From Lepidodermella squamata (taxonomy: Eukaryota > Gastrotricha): a stretch of 64,000 nt of DNA. The notes beneath the pieces were generated by a model. It did no database searches. It was not told the origin of the DNA and saw only the letters and a program-made list of their open reading frames with translations. Below, one piece after another: positions 44,065 to 55,641 of this stretch. A program made the position numbers and the translations under genes. The stretch's first letter is position 1. Each line of letters opens with the position of its first letter. The DNA lies in contig JBLDXI010000002.1 in the NCBI GenBank assembly GCA_047495785.1, forward strand, positions 62,001 to 126,000, read 5' to 3'.

Positions 44065-46335
44065 ATGGTTTTCGGTACATTGCACTTCGCAATTCTAAGC
44101 ATCCTAGTAGCAGAAGTCGCAACGCAGTGTAAGCTCGAACCCGTGGAACTAGTATTTTTCTATTATTTTTATGGCTTAAAACTGGAATAGCTTGCACGGG
44201 GCAGTGCGCTAATGGGGGAACTTGTCTTGGGACAGGAGTTTGTGGCTGCGTTTCTGGCTGGACGGGAGCTAACTGCACTGAAGGTAACTTTATAATTCCT
44301 AATTTCATATTTTCTCAGAAATTCTAGCAATAATTGAAACTTTAGTACATAAATACTAAAAAACATTTATTGCTGATGATTGATTGTTTTTCTTCAGCTA
44401 TTTGCTCAACACCGTGTCAACCGCGAGGCGGAGCTTGCACCGCCCCAAATGTCTGTACCTGCCTAGCTCGTTTTACAGGTTCGGACTGCTCCACGAGTGA
44501 GTTTCTTGCCAAACTAATTCGATCCTGACCTTGGAATTGTTACCTTTAGTAATTGGCAACCCTTTGTCAGATCCTAACCGCTATCTCCCGCAATATTCGT
44601 ACATCGGAGTGAATTACAGTCAGTTATTTTGGTTTTAAATACGCCCAATCAATTAAGAAGTATTTACAGCTGAAAATTGGTCGCTCGGAAGCAATTTGAA
44701 TTTGAACAATTCCGCATCAGGTTCAGTTTTTCTAAGCAGGAACGTTATCCCTGTCTTCACCGGTTTCTGGAGCAAGCGGGTAGGTTTCCCTTTGTTTCCA
44801 ATAATCAGTACTGTTCGAAACTTCGCTCCATAGACTATGCCGTTCACTGATTTCACAATAAATGTCACCATGTTAGCGGATTATCAGTCTGGAAGTGGCT
44901 TTGATACGTACGGAATAGCCATCCTCTCAAACTCAACAACAATCGCCCAACCAACCAATTCGTCTTTTAAAATTAACAATTTCGCGGGGATTCTGGTTCG
45001 TGTAATGCGATGGAGCAACCAATTCAACGTTGTCTACTCAAACAAGAGCGTTGCGCCTGATTTATCAGGTAGGAATGTTACAAAATTGATGACGTAAAAC
45101 TATGCTCTCGGAAGCTTATATCCAACCTCAGGCCCCGGCCCAGGGTGACACCTGGCTCCAGGGTCGGCACCACATCGGACTAGTCGTCCGCAATGGCTCC
45201 ATTCTCTCACTGGACGTTTGCAGTTTCACGGCTTGCCGAGCGGTTTTTACCAACGTAGCGCTGCCAAAAATCCTGCCGCTAAGTGATATAACGATGCAAC
45301 AGCCTGTAATCGGGCTGATAGCTTACGCCAGCACCGCATATCGTACGCCCATTCAACTTGTCGATCTGAGGTTCTACCCGCTTAGTATGTCGAGGAATTA
45401 TACCTGAGATGTGAAAAACCTCTTGTTTAATTTAGGCTGGAAATTTGATACGGCGCCTGGTTACAACCCAATTTGTGATCCAAGTTGCGCTAATAATGGT
45501 GTTTGCCTAGGAAGCAATAAGTGCAGCTGCAGGCCAGGCTGGACTGGCCAGTTCTGCACGAATCGTGAGTTATTTGATGCCCACGATTTGAGAGCCCAAA
45601 CCCAGTCGTAATAAAGTAGATCTAAATTTGCAACTCGTAGTAGTAGATCCTATCGTAAGAATAAGAGCTTATACGTATGATCCTAGCCTATTCAGACAGC
45701 GGAGTTAGGAATCATCCGTACCAGTTCTATCTAGCAAGGTGAACTCTGTCAGAAGACCAGAAGGGGGATCCCTATGCCAATTTCTTTAATCCTGACCAAA
45801 TCTGCTGTCCTACTTCGCTCTCTGAGCCTATTAGATGGACCATAAGTCAGATATTTTGCCATTCAGCATTGAGCTCTGTATCTACTGATTTTCGTCTGGA
45901 AAATATTTTTTGTTTACCTTTTGCTTCCTTCTCTATAAATCTCCTTCTCAAGTCACATTCGGGTCATTTCTCAATGCCGTTAAGTGAGTTGCAAGATTTC
46001 TCATATGAATTCTATTGAATCGCATTGAAATCAAATGACTGAAGACTGGCATTATTCTTGCAGAAATTTGTGGAACCACGATATGCTCACAAGCAGCTTA
46101 CTGTACGGTCCCCAATACTTGCACGTGCTTTGACAAATGGAAAACTGGCCCTGATTGTTTACAACGTACGGGTGGCTACTTAATTAGCAAATAATTTCAC
46201 AAGTTTAGTGATTTTTCAGCTTTTTGCGATTGTCAAGCAGCAAAAAGATGTGCTGTAATGCTGTGCGACTGCCCAGATTTCTATCAGCGCAGAGACTGCA
46301 ATGCTGCGGATGATGAGATAACGCTATCGAAGTAG
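44065..46335 (+). CDS. Secreted EGF-repeat protein, gene E10 (divergent long form)
   Basis: Ten exons: 44065-44128, 44191-44283, 44398-44496, 44550-44618, 44670-44779, 44834-45068, 45115-45384, 45436-45564, 46064-46165, 46220-46335. They encode 428 residues. Signal peptide MVFGTLHFAILSILVAEVAT. The first EGF module is complete with six Cys (CTGQCANGGTCLGTGVCGC), whereas E1 and E3 have fewer. The core domain TMPFTDFTINVTMLADY to VDLRFYPLS differs most from the other genes (ILSNSTTIAQPTN). Terminal Cys modules follow; the last ends RRDCNAADDE plus a short tail. Intron 8 (45565-46063) is expanded and holds a dispersed repeat. It may be the most ancestral-like member of the array. Confidence 0.85.
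45700..45850. repeat. Dispersed repeat shared with the hydrolase intron and window end
   Basis: A degenerate block (TACCAGTTC..., GGATCCCTATG..., CTGTCCTACTTCGCTCT) has counterparts at about 57750-57880 (ACTGTCCTACTTCACTTT) and partly at 63480-63590. Two of the three copies are inside introns. Type unknown. Confidence 0.4.
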
Positions 46336-46578
46336 CAAGTCCCACTTTCAAAACTTGCATATCTTCAACAATTTCTGATATGTAAAATCTATCTATCTTT
46401 GTCCCGAGATGAAACTCATTTTATTCGGACTTCAAAATAAATAACTATTAATCATGTTTCTCATGGCAGCGGATAATCAATTCTTAATTTCGAAAAATAA
46501 ACTTAGACGCATTTAACAAGATGAGAAGAGATTATGGGGTTTCTATCTGTGTATTTCCAAGCGTTGCAATTCCTTTCA

Positions 46579-48458
46579 TTATTGGCACTTGCCGCAGGTT
46601 GAAACAATCGTTTGGTTAGTGCCCGGCCACAATTTCGCCTTAGCCAATGCGTTGTTGTAAAGCTCGAAGTTCTTATTGCCGCCAAGTCGGGTCCAGACGC
46701 CAATAGGGTCGTACTCCTCAATGGTAAACGGATCGCCCTGGTTATCGTAGGTATGCGGCTGGATGTTGAAGAAAGTGTAGCGTGGCTCGCCCTCGCCGTT
46801 AGAGTCGAACTTAAAGGCTGGATGGCCAAACTCGCTGGCATCGACTGTTTGCGCCTGGATGCTCTTCAGAAGACCAGCAGCGTTCGATTTCACCTTGTTG
46901 ATGCAGTCAGGGTTGTTGAAGTCCTTCGCACCGGGGCAGGCGCTGGAAAGATGCTGGTGGAGACCCTGGGCACCAGCGACTACGGCGAGGTACAGCAGCT
47001 CAGCTCCATCGTTGACTGGCAGCTCGGCGTCATCGAGCTGGAAGGTGCTCACTGAAACACGAAGAATAACATGAGATAATCAATAATATCGACCGAAATT
47101 ACCATCGCATGGGAAGTATGGATCGTCAAAGCCGCACTGGAAGCGTTGCTCGAAAAATTCTGGAAAAAACACGTCAATAAAAGCAATCAAAGGCGTAAAT
47201 CCTTATACCGATGAGCCATGGCGAGGCACTGCCGGACTTGACAGCTTCAATAAGACGGCTCGCATCGAAAACAACGCCAGTCGTGCGATTTGGGGGGTGG
47301 CCGATAGTCGTGGCGATAGCGCCCTCGACGACATCTTCGTACCCTCCAATGGGGAACTGCCTCGACCAGTAGTCACCACCGATCAGTTGGAAACGGGGTC
47401 TTTCCGCGCCGGACATCTTCGCAGCCTTGTTTTGCTCCATCTTAATAGCGCCAATCAGCCCCTCGAGGGTGGTGTCCTCACAGAAGCAGAGGACAGTCTT
47501 AGCCGTAGCATTTTGCTGGAGGTTCTGGACGATTTTGCCGAACTCATAGCTGGAGCGGGATGTCAGAACCGTTGGCGCCATTTGATCGCTGGCGACGCAG
47601 ATTTTGTTCTCAGCTAGACGAAGACGAAGGTCATCGGCACCCATCTCCCCGTACAAACCTTGGCTGTAGACAAGGTGGACGCAGTCCTGGCCCAGGGTTT
47701 TGATGACATCAGCCAGAGCTGAGGCTTGGTGAATGTCGGACGGGCTGGTTCGCGAGAACATTTTGTAACGACGTCTGTCTGAGAGATCGCCCAACGTAGC
47801 GCCACTGTCGATGAGAGGAATGTCGAAGAGCTCGAGCAGCATGGTCAACGGCAGGCTGACTCGGGAATTGTAGCCTCCTACAACGAAGGTAACAGGTCCG
47901 TACGAGTCGGTGATGTTGTCGATTTGTCCGAGGGTTTCGTCGATTTTGTACCCGGTCCATCCTGAAGCGCGGATGAGGGCGATGTTGGGCAGGGAGCACG
48001 AGTCGAGGATGCTGTAGCCGAGTTGCAGACCGGGTAGAATGTCGGTACGGCGGTTGATGGCATCGATCATGCTTACGAAAAAGTTGGCCTGAAGTACCTG
48101 CTCGACATCGAGCTCACCACAAGCAAACCTTATAAAGAGTTCAATAATTATAAATGTCCGAGCCTTTATCTTTTAAAATTTTGAAATTATTGAAAATTTT
48201 CAAGAGTGAATTTAAGTTTCAATTTCTTTCAAAATTTCAGAATTGTTATTTCTACTTTTGCCATCTCATCAAATCTAAGTATATTGATTTCCAAACTCAC
48301 CGAGGGTCATAAGGAAATCGAAGAGTGGCGTTTGGTCGATGAATCGGGAGGACCAGGCCAATATTGAAGTCGGCGTACTTGCTCCACATGCCAGCTGGTG
48401 CCGAGTGGGCAACGCCAAGCATAGCTAAGGCGACCAACGCAAAAAGGCCACCTGACAT
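46579..48458 (-). CDS. Secreted metabotropic glutamate receptor-like ectodomain, gene R1
   Basis: Four exons on the minus strand: 48458-48301, 48128-47209, 47159-47103, 47051-46579. They encode 535 residues. Signal peptide (MSGGLFALVALAMLGVAHSA), then a two-lobed periplasmic-binding-type domain as in the ligand-binding region of mGluRs. Equivalents of glutamate-contacting positions are visible: Ser in GGYNSR, Thr in SGATLGD, Asp in RTSPSD, Tyr in GLYGE. The late FDSNGEG and VGxW-like (IGVWTRLGG) signatures are also family hallmarks. The protein ends with STCGKCQ and has neither the Cys-rich linker nor seven helices, so it is predicted to be soluble and extracellular. It heads a run of four paralogs on this strand. 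Ligand is inferred, not shown. Confidence 0.83.
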
Positions 48459-48648
48459 TTCTCTTAAAATTCCCTAAAAAATAAGACGCGCAATCAACCT
48501 TAGATCAGCTTTTTTGGACAAAACTATCGCACGACATCGATTCTCATTTTGAAGCTAACTAATTGGAGGAAGTGCTTTAAAAATAGCTCAATTATCTTAA
48601 AATTGGCAGAAATAATCGGATTATGTTAAGCTTAATTCCAATTTAGGC

Positions 48649-50824
48649 CTAGCAAGTGCCGCAAGTCGACGTGACTTTGGGGATAGTCGCGAAAGCCGCC
48701 GTAGTATTCAAGGCAGAGGCGGATTTCCAAGAGGCTACAACCGTGTACTTGCCCTTGCTGTACCAGTTGAAGTCGTAGCTGTGGGGAAAAAATAGGCATA
48801 AAGCGCCTTAAAATTTGTTAATGGGTAACTTACTTGGCGAAACCGTCGCCATTTTTGTCGAAAATTGGGTTATTGCCATTCTTCGCGCTGACAATCATAG
48901 AGTAGAGCTCGGGAGCTTTTTGGCCAGCGTTGATGCCTGGCAGGCATTCGGTCTTGTTCGTGGCAGAGCAGGAGGTGGCAACGAGCTGATCAACGCCATC
49001 GATAACAGCCTTGACGGTATCAACCATAGTGCCGTAGAACGAACCGACTATCTGAACATCGGTCGCTGACAGGGCAATCTTCGAAACTATGAAACAATCG
49101 TGAAACATCTGAAATAAGCATCTTTGAAGCTTAACCTACCATCGCATTTGGACGATCCTGATCCGGCAAAGGTGCACTTGAACTTGGTTTCGATGTATTC
49201 TAAGATTAAAAACATGAAATAAGGAAAGTTCGAAGGTTCGGGAATACCTTTTGTGTAAGGGTCCATTGTAGCCGTATCCTTGATGATGTCATTGAGCGTC
49301 TTGGGGTCCGGACGGGCTGATGAGCTGAGACTGATCGCGATCGCATTTTCAGCCGCGGCCTCAACACCAGTCAGATCGAAACTGGTTCCCCAGAACTCTG
49401 ACGCCAGGATCTGGTACGAAGCTTTAGCCTTGGTAATGCTTCTCAACAGAGAACGACCGGTGATTTCTTCGCAGAAGCAGACGACTCCCTTAGCTGTCGC
49501 ATTCTTGCCAATGTTAGTGACAATCGTGTCGAATTGGGCAGCGGCGTCGGCTGTTTCGAAGGCTGGGGCTTGTTGGTCGCTGGCAATGCAGACGCCGAGG
49601 CGCTTCAGCTGCTTCCTGAGGTCGCTAGCTCCAAGGGTGCCGTACAGGCCCTCGCTGTAGACGATGTGGACGCAGCCGAAGCCGAGCTTGCTCGCCATAA
49701 CAGCGATTGCGTTGACTTGATTAGTGTCCGATGGGGCTGTGCGAGCGTACATTGGGTAACGGCGGCGGTCGGCGAGGTCAGATGACGTAGCGAAAAAGTC
49801 AATCAGGGGAATATCAACCTGAGCAGAATGAAACAATTTAAAAGGAGTATAACAACACCAGGCAGATGCAACCCTTTTAGGTATCTAAGAAAAATTGCTT
49901 ATGACAGGATCCTTTTACTAAATTAATCTTGCAGAAGGCTGCTCTTCTGAGGTTCCCGCGCCCGTTGGTCATCTTTAAGATGGCTCCAAAATTAAAACGT
50001 GAATCCCTAGGAATGAGACCCTTGGATTGGGTCTGAAGGGGTTAACTATAAGGTGGATTCCCTATCCTATCCTATCCCTTTTGCTAGCTTCAGAAATCCA
50101 CCTTAAAGTTCCCTAATAGAGCTCCCTGGTGATGAGGCTATGTGGGCCGGAGGTGGGCGCTCTGGGGTGACCCATGGACCTAATGGATCCCTAAGATTGC
50201 TCCCAGGGTGATCCCTTGGCTCCCATCGAAATGGTACCTTATCTAATTTGTTGACTCTCTGTTGACTGTTGATCCCTCTTTTCAGAAACCTATTCGAATA
50301 CCTGTTGGAGCATGACGGCAAGTGGAGCAGAGACGCGAGAGTTGTATGCGCCAATGACGGCAAGGGGCGGGGTCATGGTCGCCATGGGGTCGTTGGGCGC
50401 AGACAGGCGCATGACCTTTGACACTGCCCAGGGTGTCGCGACGTCAATAGCGTGAGACGGGAGCTTGCACGAGTCAATGATGTTGTAGCCGAGCTTTAGA
50501 CCACCGAATTTCTTGGCGTCATTCGCGGCTTTGACTGCGGCGCGGAAAGCCGGCACCAAGAGGGCGACTGAGGGTGACAGGGCGCCGCATGCATACCTGG
50601 AAATTGAAATAGTTCACCTAACGTATGGGGAGGATGGTTCAATGTTCAATGTACCTCATGTCATAGGAAACCACCATACTAGCGTTGTTGTCGTGAATCG
50701 GCAGCACCAAACCGATTTGAATGTCACCATCTTCGACCCAGATGCCGCGAACATCACGGCCAGCATCGACAAATGCAGCCGAGAGCGCGGCCAAACAAAC
50801 TGCGATGCGAACAAAACTCGCCAT
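48649..50824 (-). CDS. Secreted metabotropic glutamate receptor-like ectodomain, gene R2
   Basis: Six exons: 50824-50655, 50596-50302, 49818-49248, 49199-49140, 49086-48834, 48778-48649. They encode 492 residues. Signal peptide MASFVRIAVCLAALSAAFVDA, ligand-binding domain with GAYNSR, FFATSSDLADRRRY, RTAPSD and GLYGTLG, ending STCGTC. An extra intron (49819-50301) splits the first lobe, and another lies near the C-terminus. The intron at 49200-49247 is 48 bp, stop-free and a multiple of three, so it could be retained. No membrane segment. The ligand-contact Ser, Asp and Tyr equivalents are kept; the Thr position is FAT rather than GST. Confidence 0.83.
49920..50275. other. GC-rich insert in intron 2 of gene R2
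   Basis: This intron has no counterpart in R1 or R4. It contains a TCCCTATCCTATCCTATCCC run (about 50056) flanked by an inverted pair TAAGGTGGATT and AATCCACCTTA (about 50050 and 50095), plus several GGATCCCTA-like words. It may be a repeat-derived insertion. Confidence 0.4.
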
Positions 50825-51357
50825 TTAGCTGTAACACTGAACCCTAAATTCGAAGAAATTGATAAAGAATGAAAAATCAAAATTTAACAGAAGGTAGAAT
50901 TTCTCTCACAGATCGAGGTTATCACATTTATTTGTCAAGTCTTTTGTTTTTCCAGAATCGTGTTTCTTTCAATTTTTTTCGTTTTATTGCCCTTTTTCAA
51001 TAGCATTCTGTCGAATCATGCCTTGGATAGCTCCTGTCTGCTAATTCGCGCTTACAGTAGGTGCAAGCGCCGGCGTTTTATAACTGCCAGATGATAATGT
51101 ATATGGTGCGACAAGCGCGTTGACCGTAGCAATAAAACATTTTATTACACCCCAGCACCACGTTGCAATAAAACTAACTTTTTATTAGTCGCGCATTTTA
51201 AAAATATTATGATTAAAAAAAATAAGCTCAATTTATCGAGAAAATAGGTTGAATGGCATATAAATTTCACGTCTTTCGACCCGTATATCAATCGATTCGT
51301 CTCGCTACGCTCTATCGATTCCTATATGTGAGAAATAATGTTTTTCGGAATCATTTT
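50825..51357. other. Spacer between R2 and R3
   Basis: No gene. AT-rich; it contains TAAAACATTTTATTACACC-type sequence. The start regions of R2 and R4 share CGTTTTATTGCC near 50970 and 55705, possibly promoter-related. Confidence 0.4.
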
Positions 51358-52906
51358 TCAGCCGCATTTGCCAGCCGAACACGTTGAAGTGATTTTTTGC
51401 CTCGTCCCCGGCCATAATCGCGCCCTGTCCCAAACATCGGTGAAAATCTGCGAAAATTGGCCACGTGACCAAAATGCCAATAGCCCGCGGCTGTAGACAA
51501 GGTGGACACAGCCTAATTCGAATTTTTCGACCAAATCAGATATCGCCGACGCTTGGTGGGTATCTGAAGAGACTATTCTAGCGAATAATTGATACTCGCT
51601 ACGGTTCGAAAACTCTTTCAGAGTCGAACTTGTATCGATGAGTGGTAAATCTTGTGATTGAAGATACCGAGCGAAAGACAGCCTGCTTTGGGTTCCGATG
51701 ACGAAATCAATGTTCGGCTTTTTCCAGTTGGTTGAATTTGCCCGGGAAATTGCGATTTCCGGCTGCCGGCATGAGTCGATTATACTGTAGCCTATGCGCA
51801 ATTTAGCGGCGAAGTAATCAGGTCGGCGATTGATGGCGTCAATGATTGAGGTGAAAAAACTCGCCTGGAGAGCTTGTTTAGGGTCCAGTTCGCCGCATGA
51901 TGATTCATCACTTTGAAAGCAAAGTTTTTCTCAATTTTTTTATTTCGAGAAAATCTCGGAAAACCAGCAGAATAAAGTTTTAAAAAAATAAAAAAATTGG
52001 AAAAATTCTTCCTTAATTAATTTTAATGTGACCTACATTTTAGAAGATTTAAGAAAGATTTTACATTTTAAATTTAAAAAAATTTAAATATCTTTTTTTA
52101 AATTTTTGTGAGCGCGAATTAAAAATCTGAAAATTATTATGGCATTTGAAACACCTCTTCCTATTTCATATTTTTGAGTATTAATTTTTTGGGAATATCT
52201 TTTAGCGGAACCAAATTTACAGTGAGCGGAACCAAATTTGCTGTATCGGAGCCAAATATGCTGTAGCGGAACCAAATTTTCTTTTTCCGGAACCAAACTC
52301 AAAATATGCCAAGAGTCATTTTTTGAATATTTCTAAGAAATTTAGGCTAAGCATGAATTCTGAATTGAACACTGCGTCTTATAAAGAATGTTGCGGTGAA
52401 TTCACTGGTGAATTTTTCAGAATTAATGGGACCAATTTTGACATGCAATAAATATCCGAAAAGCGATTTCAGGCCACTAGAAAATTCTAAAATTTGGTTC
52501 CGCTAACAGCAGATTTGGCTCCGCTACAGCATATTTGGTTCCGATACAGCAAATTTGGTTCCGCTCACTGAAAATTTGGTTCCGCTAACAGGAAGACCCT
52601 TAATTTTTTTACTGACAGCAAATCATTACCTATTTATATATTTATTTTCTAATTTTTCTGTAATTTTTCTAATTTTAATAGAATTTTGGAATTAAAAACA
52701 ACATCATGATGAATATTTTACCTGCCATTGTTAGGCTTTGAGTTGTGGAATGGCAGAACGAGGCCGATGTTAAAATCGCCATCATGCGACCCGTAGGATC
52801 CGATAATCTGGTCAGCGGCACTCGCGATCCTGGTTAGATGACAGACGCAGATTATTGTGGCCGTAATAACCCTGGCCACCATCAGTCGTCGACCACTAGT
52901 CACCAT
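51358..52906 (-). CDS. Shortened mGluR-like ectodomain protein, gene R3 (internal deletion)
   Basis: Two exons: 52906-52722 and 51910-51358, encoding 245 residues. Signal/leader region (MVTSGRRLMVARVITATIIC), the GLVLPFHN start of the binding domain, and the first lobe up to CVHLVYSRGL are present. Then about 240-270 residues found in R1, R2 and R4 are missing, and the frame continues straight into the family C-terminus (DRARLWPGTRQKITSTC). The joint is in frame and without a stop. The protein could not fold as a two-lobed ligand trap, so this is either a pseudogene or a single-lobe protein. The 811-bp intron holds an inverted-repeat element (52202-52588). Confidence 0.65.
52202..52588. mobile_element. 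387-bp inverted-repeat element in the R3 intron
   Basis: Both arms (about 100 bp each, 52202-52300 and 52490-52588) consist of tandem variants of AGCGGAACCAAATTTGCTGT, in opposite orientation. The arm ends read TTAGCGGAACCAAATTT on each side. About 190 bp of unique AT-rich DNA lies between. No coding capacity and no certain target duplication. It is a MITE-like or foldback element whose arms are made of satellite-like units. Confidence 0.8.
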
Positions 52907-53397
52907 TGTAAAACAGCAAATTATGCATTGGTAACGCGAAGAAGACACTCTTTAGTTGTTACATTAATTATCTAAGGTGATGTATTCACCTCGCACGAGA
53001 GCGCAATAAAAATGTAAGAAAAAAATGCAGTCGACATGTAAATTAGCTGATAAAATACTCCGACCGAAGGAAGGGCAGAGATTATGCTTAAATAATTTCT
53101 GCATTAAATGAAAAAAATCCGAATTAAACAGAAAATACCTAAAATTCCTGAGAAATCAATTTTTTCAAGAATATTCTCGTAACCTTGTTTGGTGACCTAT
53201 ATTCCACCGGCAAGCAATGAAATCAGGTCAAATTAATAAAACTAGGCACGCAAAGGTCACATTTTTATTACATTTACTTCTTATGCGTAGGCTTCTTTCT
53301 AGGTCAAATTAAGCTATAATAATTACAAAATGATAAATTTAAAGTTCGCTTTCCATTTATCTGTGAACAATTTTGATCACATCGATACCTTTATCCC
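52907..53397. other. Spacer between R3 and R4
   Basis: AT-rich, no gene seen. It presumably includes the R3 promoter and the R4 3' end. Confidence 0.45.
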
Positions 53398-55641
53398 TCA
53401 CTTCGGCGTGCCATTTTTCTGGCAAGCGCATTGGCTGGTAATCGTCGCATTCTGGCCGTTGATGACCCACTTCTGCACATTTTCCCAGTCCTGAGCCACC
53501 GACGTGGCCTTGAGGCCGTTCGGACGCGTCCACTCGCCGACTTTCTTGTACAAGTACCGGTTCATGTAGAACTGGCCGAAGCCTTTGCGGCGGAAGTTGA
53601 AGAAATCGTAAGCTGGAACGCCGTCGCCGAATTCGTCGAAGCGGAACCGCTGTGTGCCGTTGGTTGGCGTGAAGCTGGTTCGTTTTATGTAGGGATACAA
53701 TTTAGCCGAGTTTGTTGTTACGTAATCGATGCAGGCGGCTTTTGTTCGGTTTTTGCATTCGGCATTGACCATGTCATTCAGGCCGGTTATCGAAGCTTCG
53801 AAGGCGAGCTTGAAGAGATAGGAAATCGATGGGTCGGATGGCAGGTCTTGACCGCGAAGAACCATGGTTTCGGCTTTGGTTGCAAAATTAGAAAATATTT
53901 GAAAAATCACATTTTCGAAATTTTAAAATTTTAAAAATTTTCTTTAATATTTTGAAATATTAAAAGAAATTCCTTGACCATGTTTGCAAATTTAGCGAAT
54001 TTTAAATTTTTTTGAAAATTTTAAAATTAAAAACTTTAAAAATTAAAAGAACAATTATTTTTATATTTATTTGGAAAAATTAGCTTACGGTCACATCTCG
54101 GCTTGTTTCGAATAGCCCTGTCGAAGGTGCAGTGAAATCGGCCTTCGAGGTACTCTCTGAACCATGGATGTTGCGTATTGATAGATTTCAGCTGTTCATT
54201 GAACCATGTCGCATCGCTCAACGAAACCATATTCCCAGCTACGGCTGAATTACCCTCGGAAAATAGCGATACCGAAACCGCAGCTTCGGCTACATTTTCC
54301 AAGCTCGGAAACGTATTCGTGCCCCAATAATCACTAGGAAAAAATTGCAAAAATTAAATTTCAATTTTTAAAAATGATCCAGTATATAAAAAATTTCAAA
54401 AATTCAAATTTATATTCAAATTTAAATTAAAGGTCGAAATTTTATATTCAGCATTTTATTGAAAAATTGAAAAAAAAATTAATTAAATAATTTGACAATT
54501 CAATTTGGAAATAAAGTTTTTGAAATTTTCAATTTTTCAAATTTAATTTTAATTTTATAATTTTGATTTTTATAATTTTTGTGCTTTTGATTTTTATTTA
54601 TAAATTACCTAGCCATAATCATGAATCGCGGTGCATCGGGTAGTGTTGATTTAGCGTATTGTAAACTTGACAGTAAACCCTGAATAGTCGGATCCTCACA
54701 AAAGCACACAACAGCCGAAACATTGGGCGCCTCGTGGATCCGCGAGACAATCACATCAAAATCGCCTAAATTATTATTATTCAACAAATTCGGCGCCTTC
54801 TGATCGGTGGTAATGCAAATTCCACGCTGCTCCATCGACCGCCTAATATCATCAGCCCCACTCTCGCCGTAGATTCCCTTACTGTAGACAAGGTGGACAC
54901 AATTGAAATTCATCTTCTTCGCAAGATCAGCAATCGCCTCGGCTTGGAAACGGTCTGAAGGTGAGGTTCGAAGTAGTAAGGGATATCTGAGCTGATCCGA
55001 CAACTCGCTGGCAGTCGATCCGAAATCAACCAGCGGGGTTCCGAATAGTTCGAGGTAGGTCGCTAAGGGTCCAGTGACCCTGGAGCTGTACGCACCCAGT
55101 GCGAGGGTGATCAAATTGTTGTCTCGCCTGTTTCGTTCCAGTTTAGCCGTGCTCCATACTGTGGCGTAGGCTAGGGCTATATTAGGCAGGTCGCATGAAT
55201 CGATGATGCTGTAGCCGACTTTGTAGCCTGGTAGAATACGTTGGTCCAAATTGACGGCATTGATCATGCGGCGGAAGTACGAAACTCGCAGGGCCTGTTC
55301 AGCATTCAAATCGCCACAGGCATACCTTAAAAAATTCAGAATATTATATTTTAATTAAATTGACTAATTATTAGAATTAAAAATTAAACCTAAATAAATT
55401 TCAATTTTTTTGAAAATTTGAAAATTAATTTAAAAATTAAATTTTTCGATATTTGAAATTGTTGATAAAAATTACTCATTAACCTGAGATCATAAGGCAG
55501 TTCCAGCGTTTCATTTGTGTTATGAATCGGTAAAACGAGTCCAATAATGAAATCGCCCGGTTCAGTATAGGCCTGACCTTTGACCTCGGAAATCACGCCG
55601 AAAATCACGGCAATAATCACAGCGAAACTCAACAATTTCAT
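53398..55641 (-). CDS. Secreted metabotropic glutamate receptor-like ectodomain, gene R4
   Basis: Four exons: 55641-55484, 55325-54609, 54333-54089, 53873-53398. They encode 531 residues. Signal peptide MKLLSFAVIIAVIFGVISEV. The ligand-binding domain is the most mGluR-like of the four: GAYSSR, FGSTASELSDQLRYPLLLRT, SPSDRFQAEAI and SKGIYGESGADD, with the Ser, Thr, Asp and Tyr contacts all kept. The C-terminal lobe has FDEFGDGVPAYDFFNFRRKG and VGEWTRPNG and ends with a Cys pair (QCACQ). No Cys-rich linker or helices. Intron positions partly differ from R1: the intron before the second lobe is unique, and the small exon is merged. The acceptor of the last exon (CCAAAG) is the least certain site. 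Confidence 0.8.

Noticed and set aside
47297-47617. Long open frames on the + strand opposite genes R1 and R2 (for example 46612-47055, 47297-47617, 49280-49660)
   Set aside because: They lie antisense to well-supported coding exons and have no recognisable protein features.
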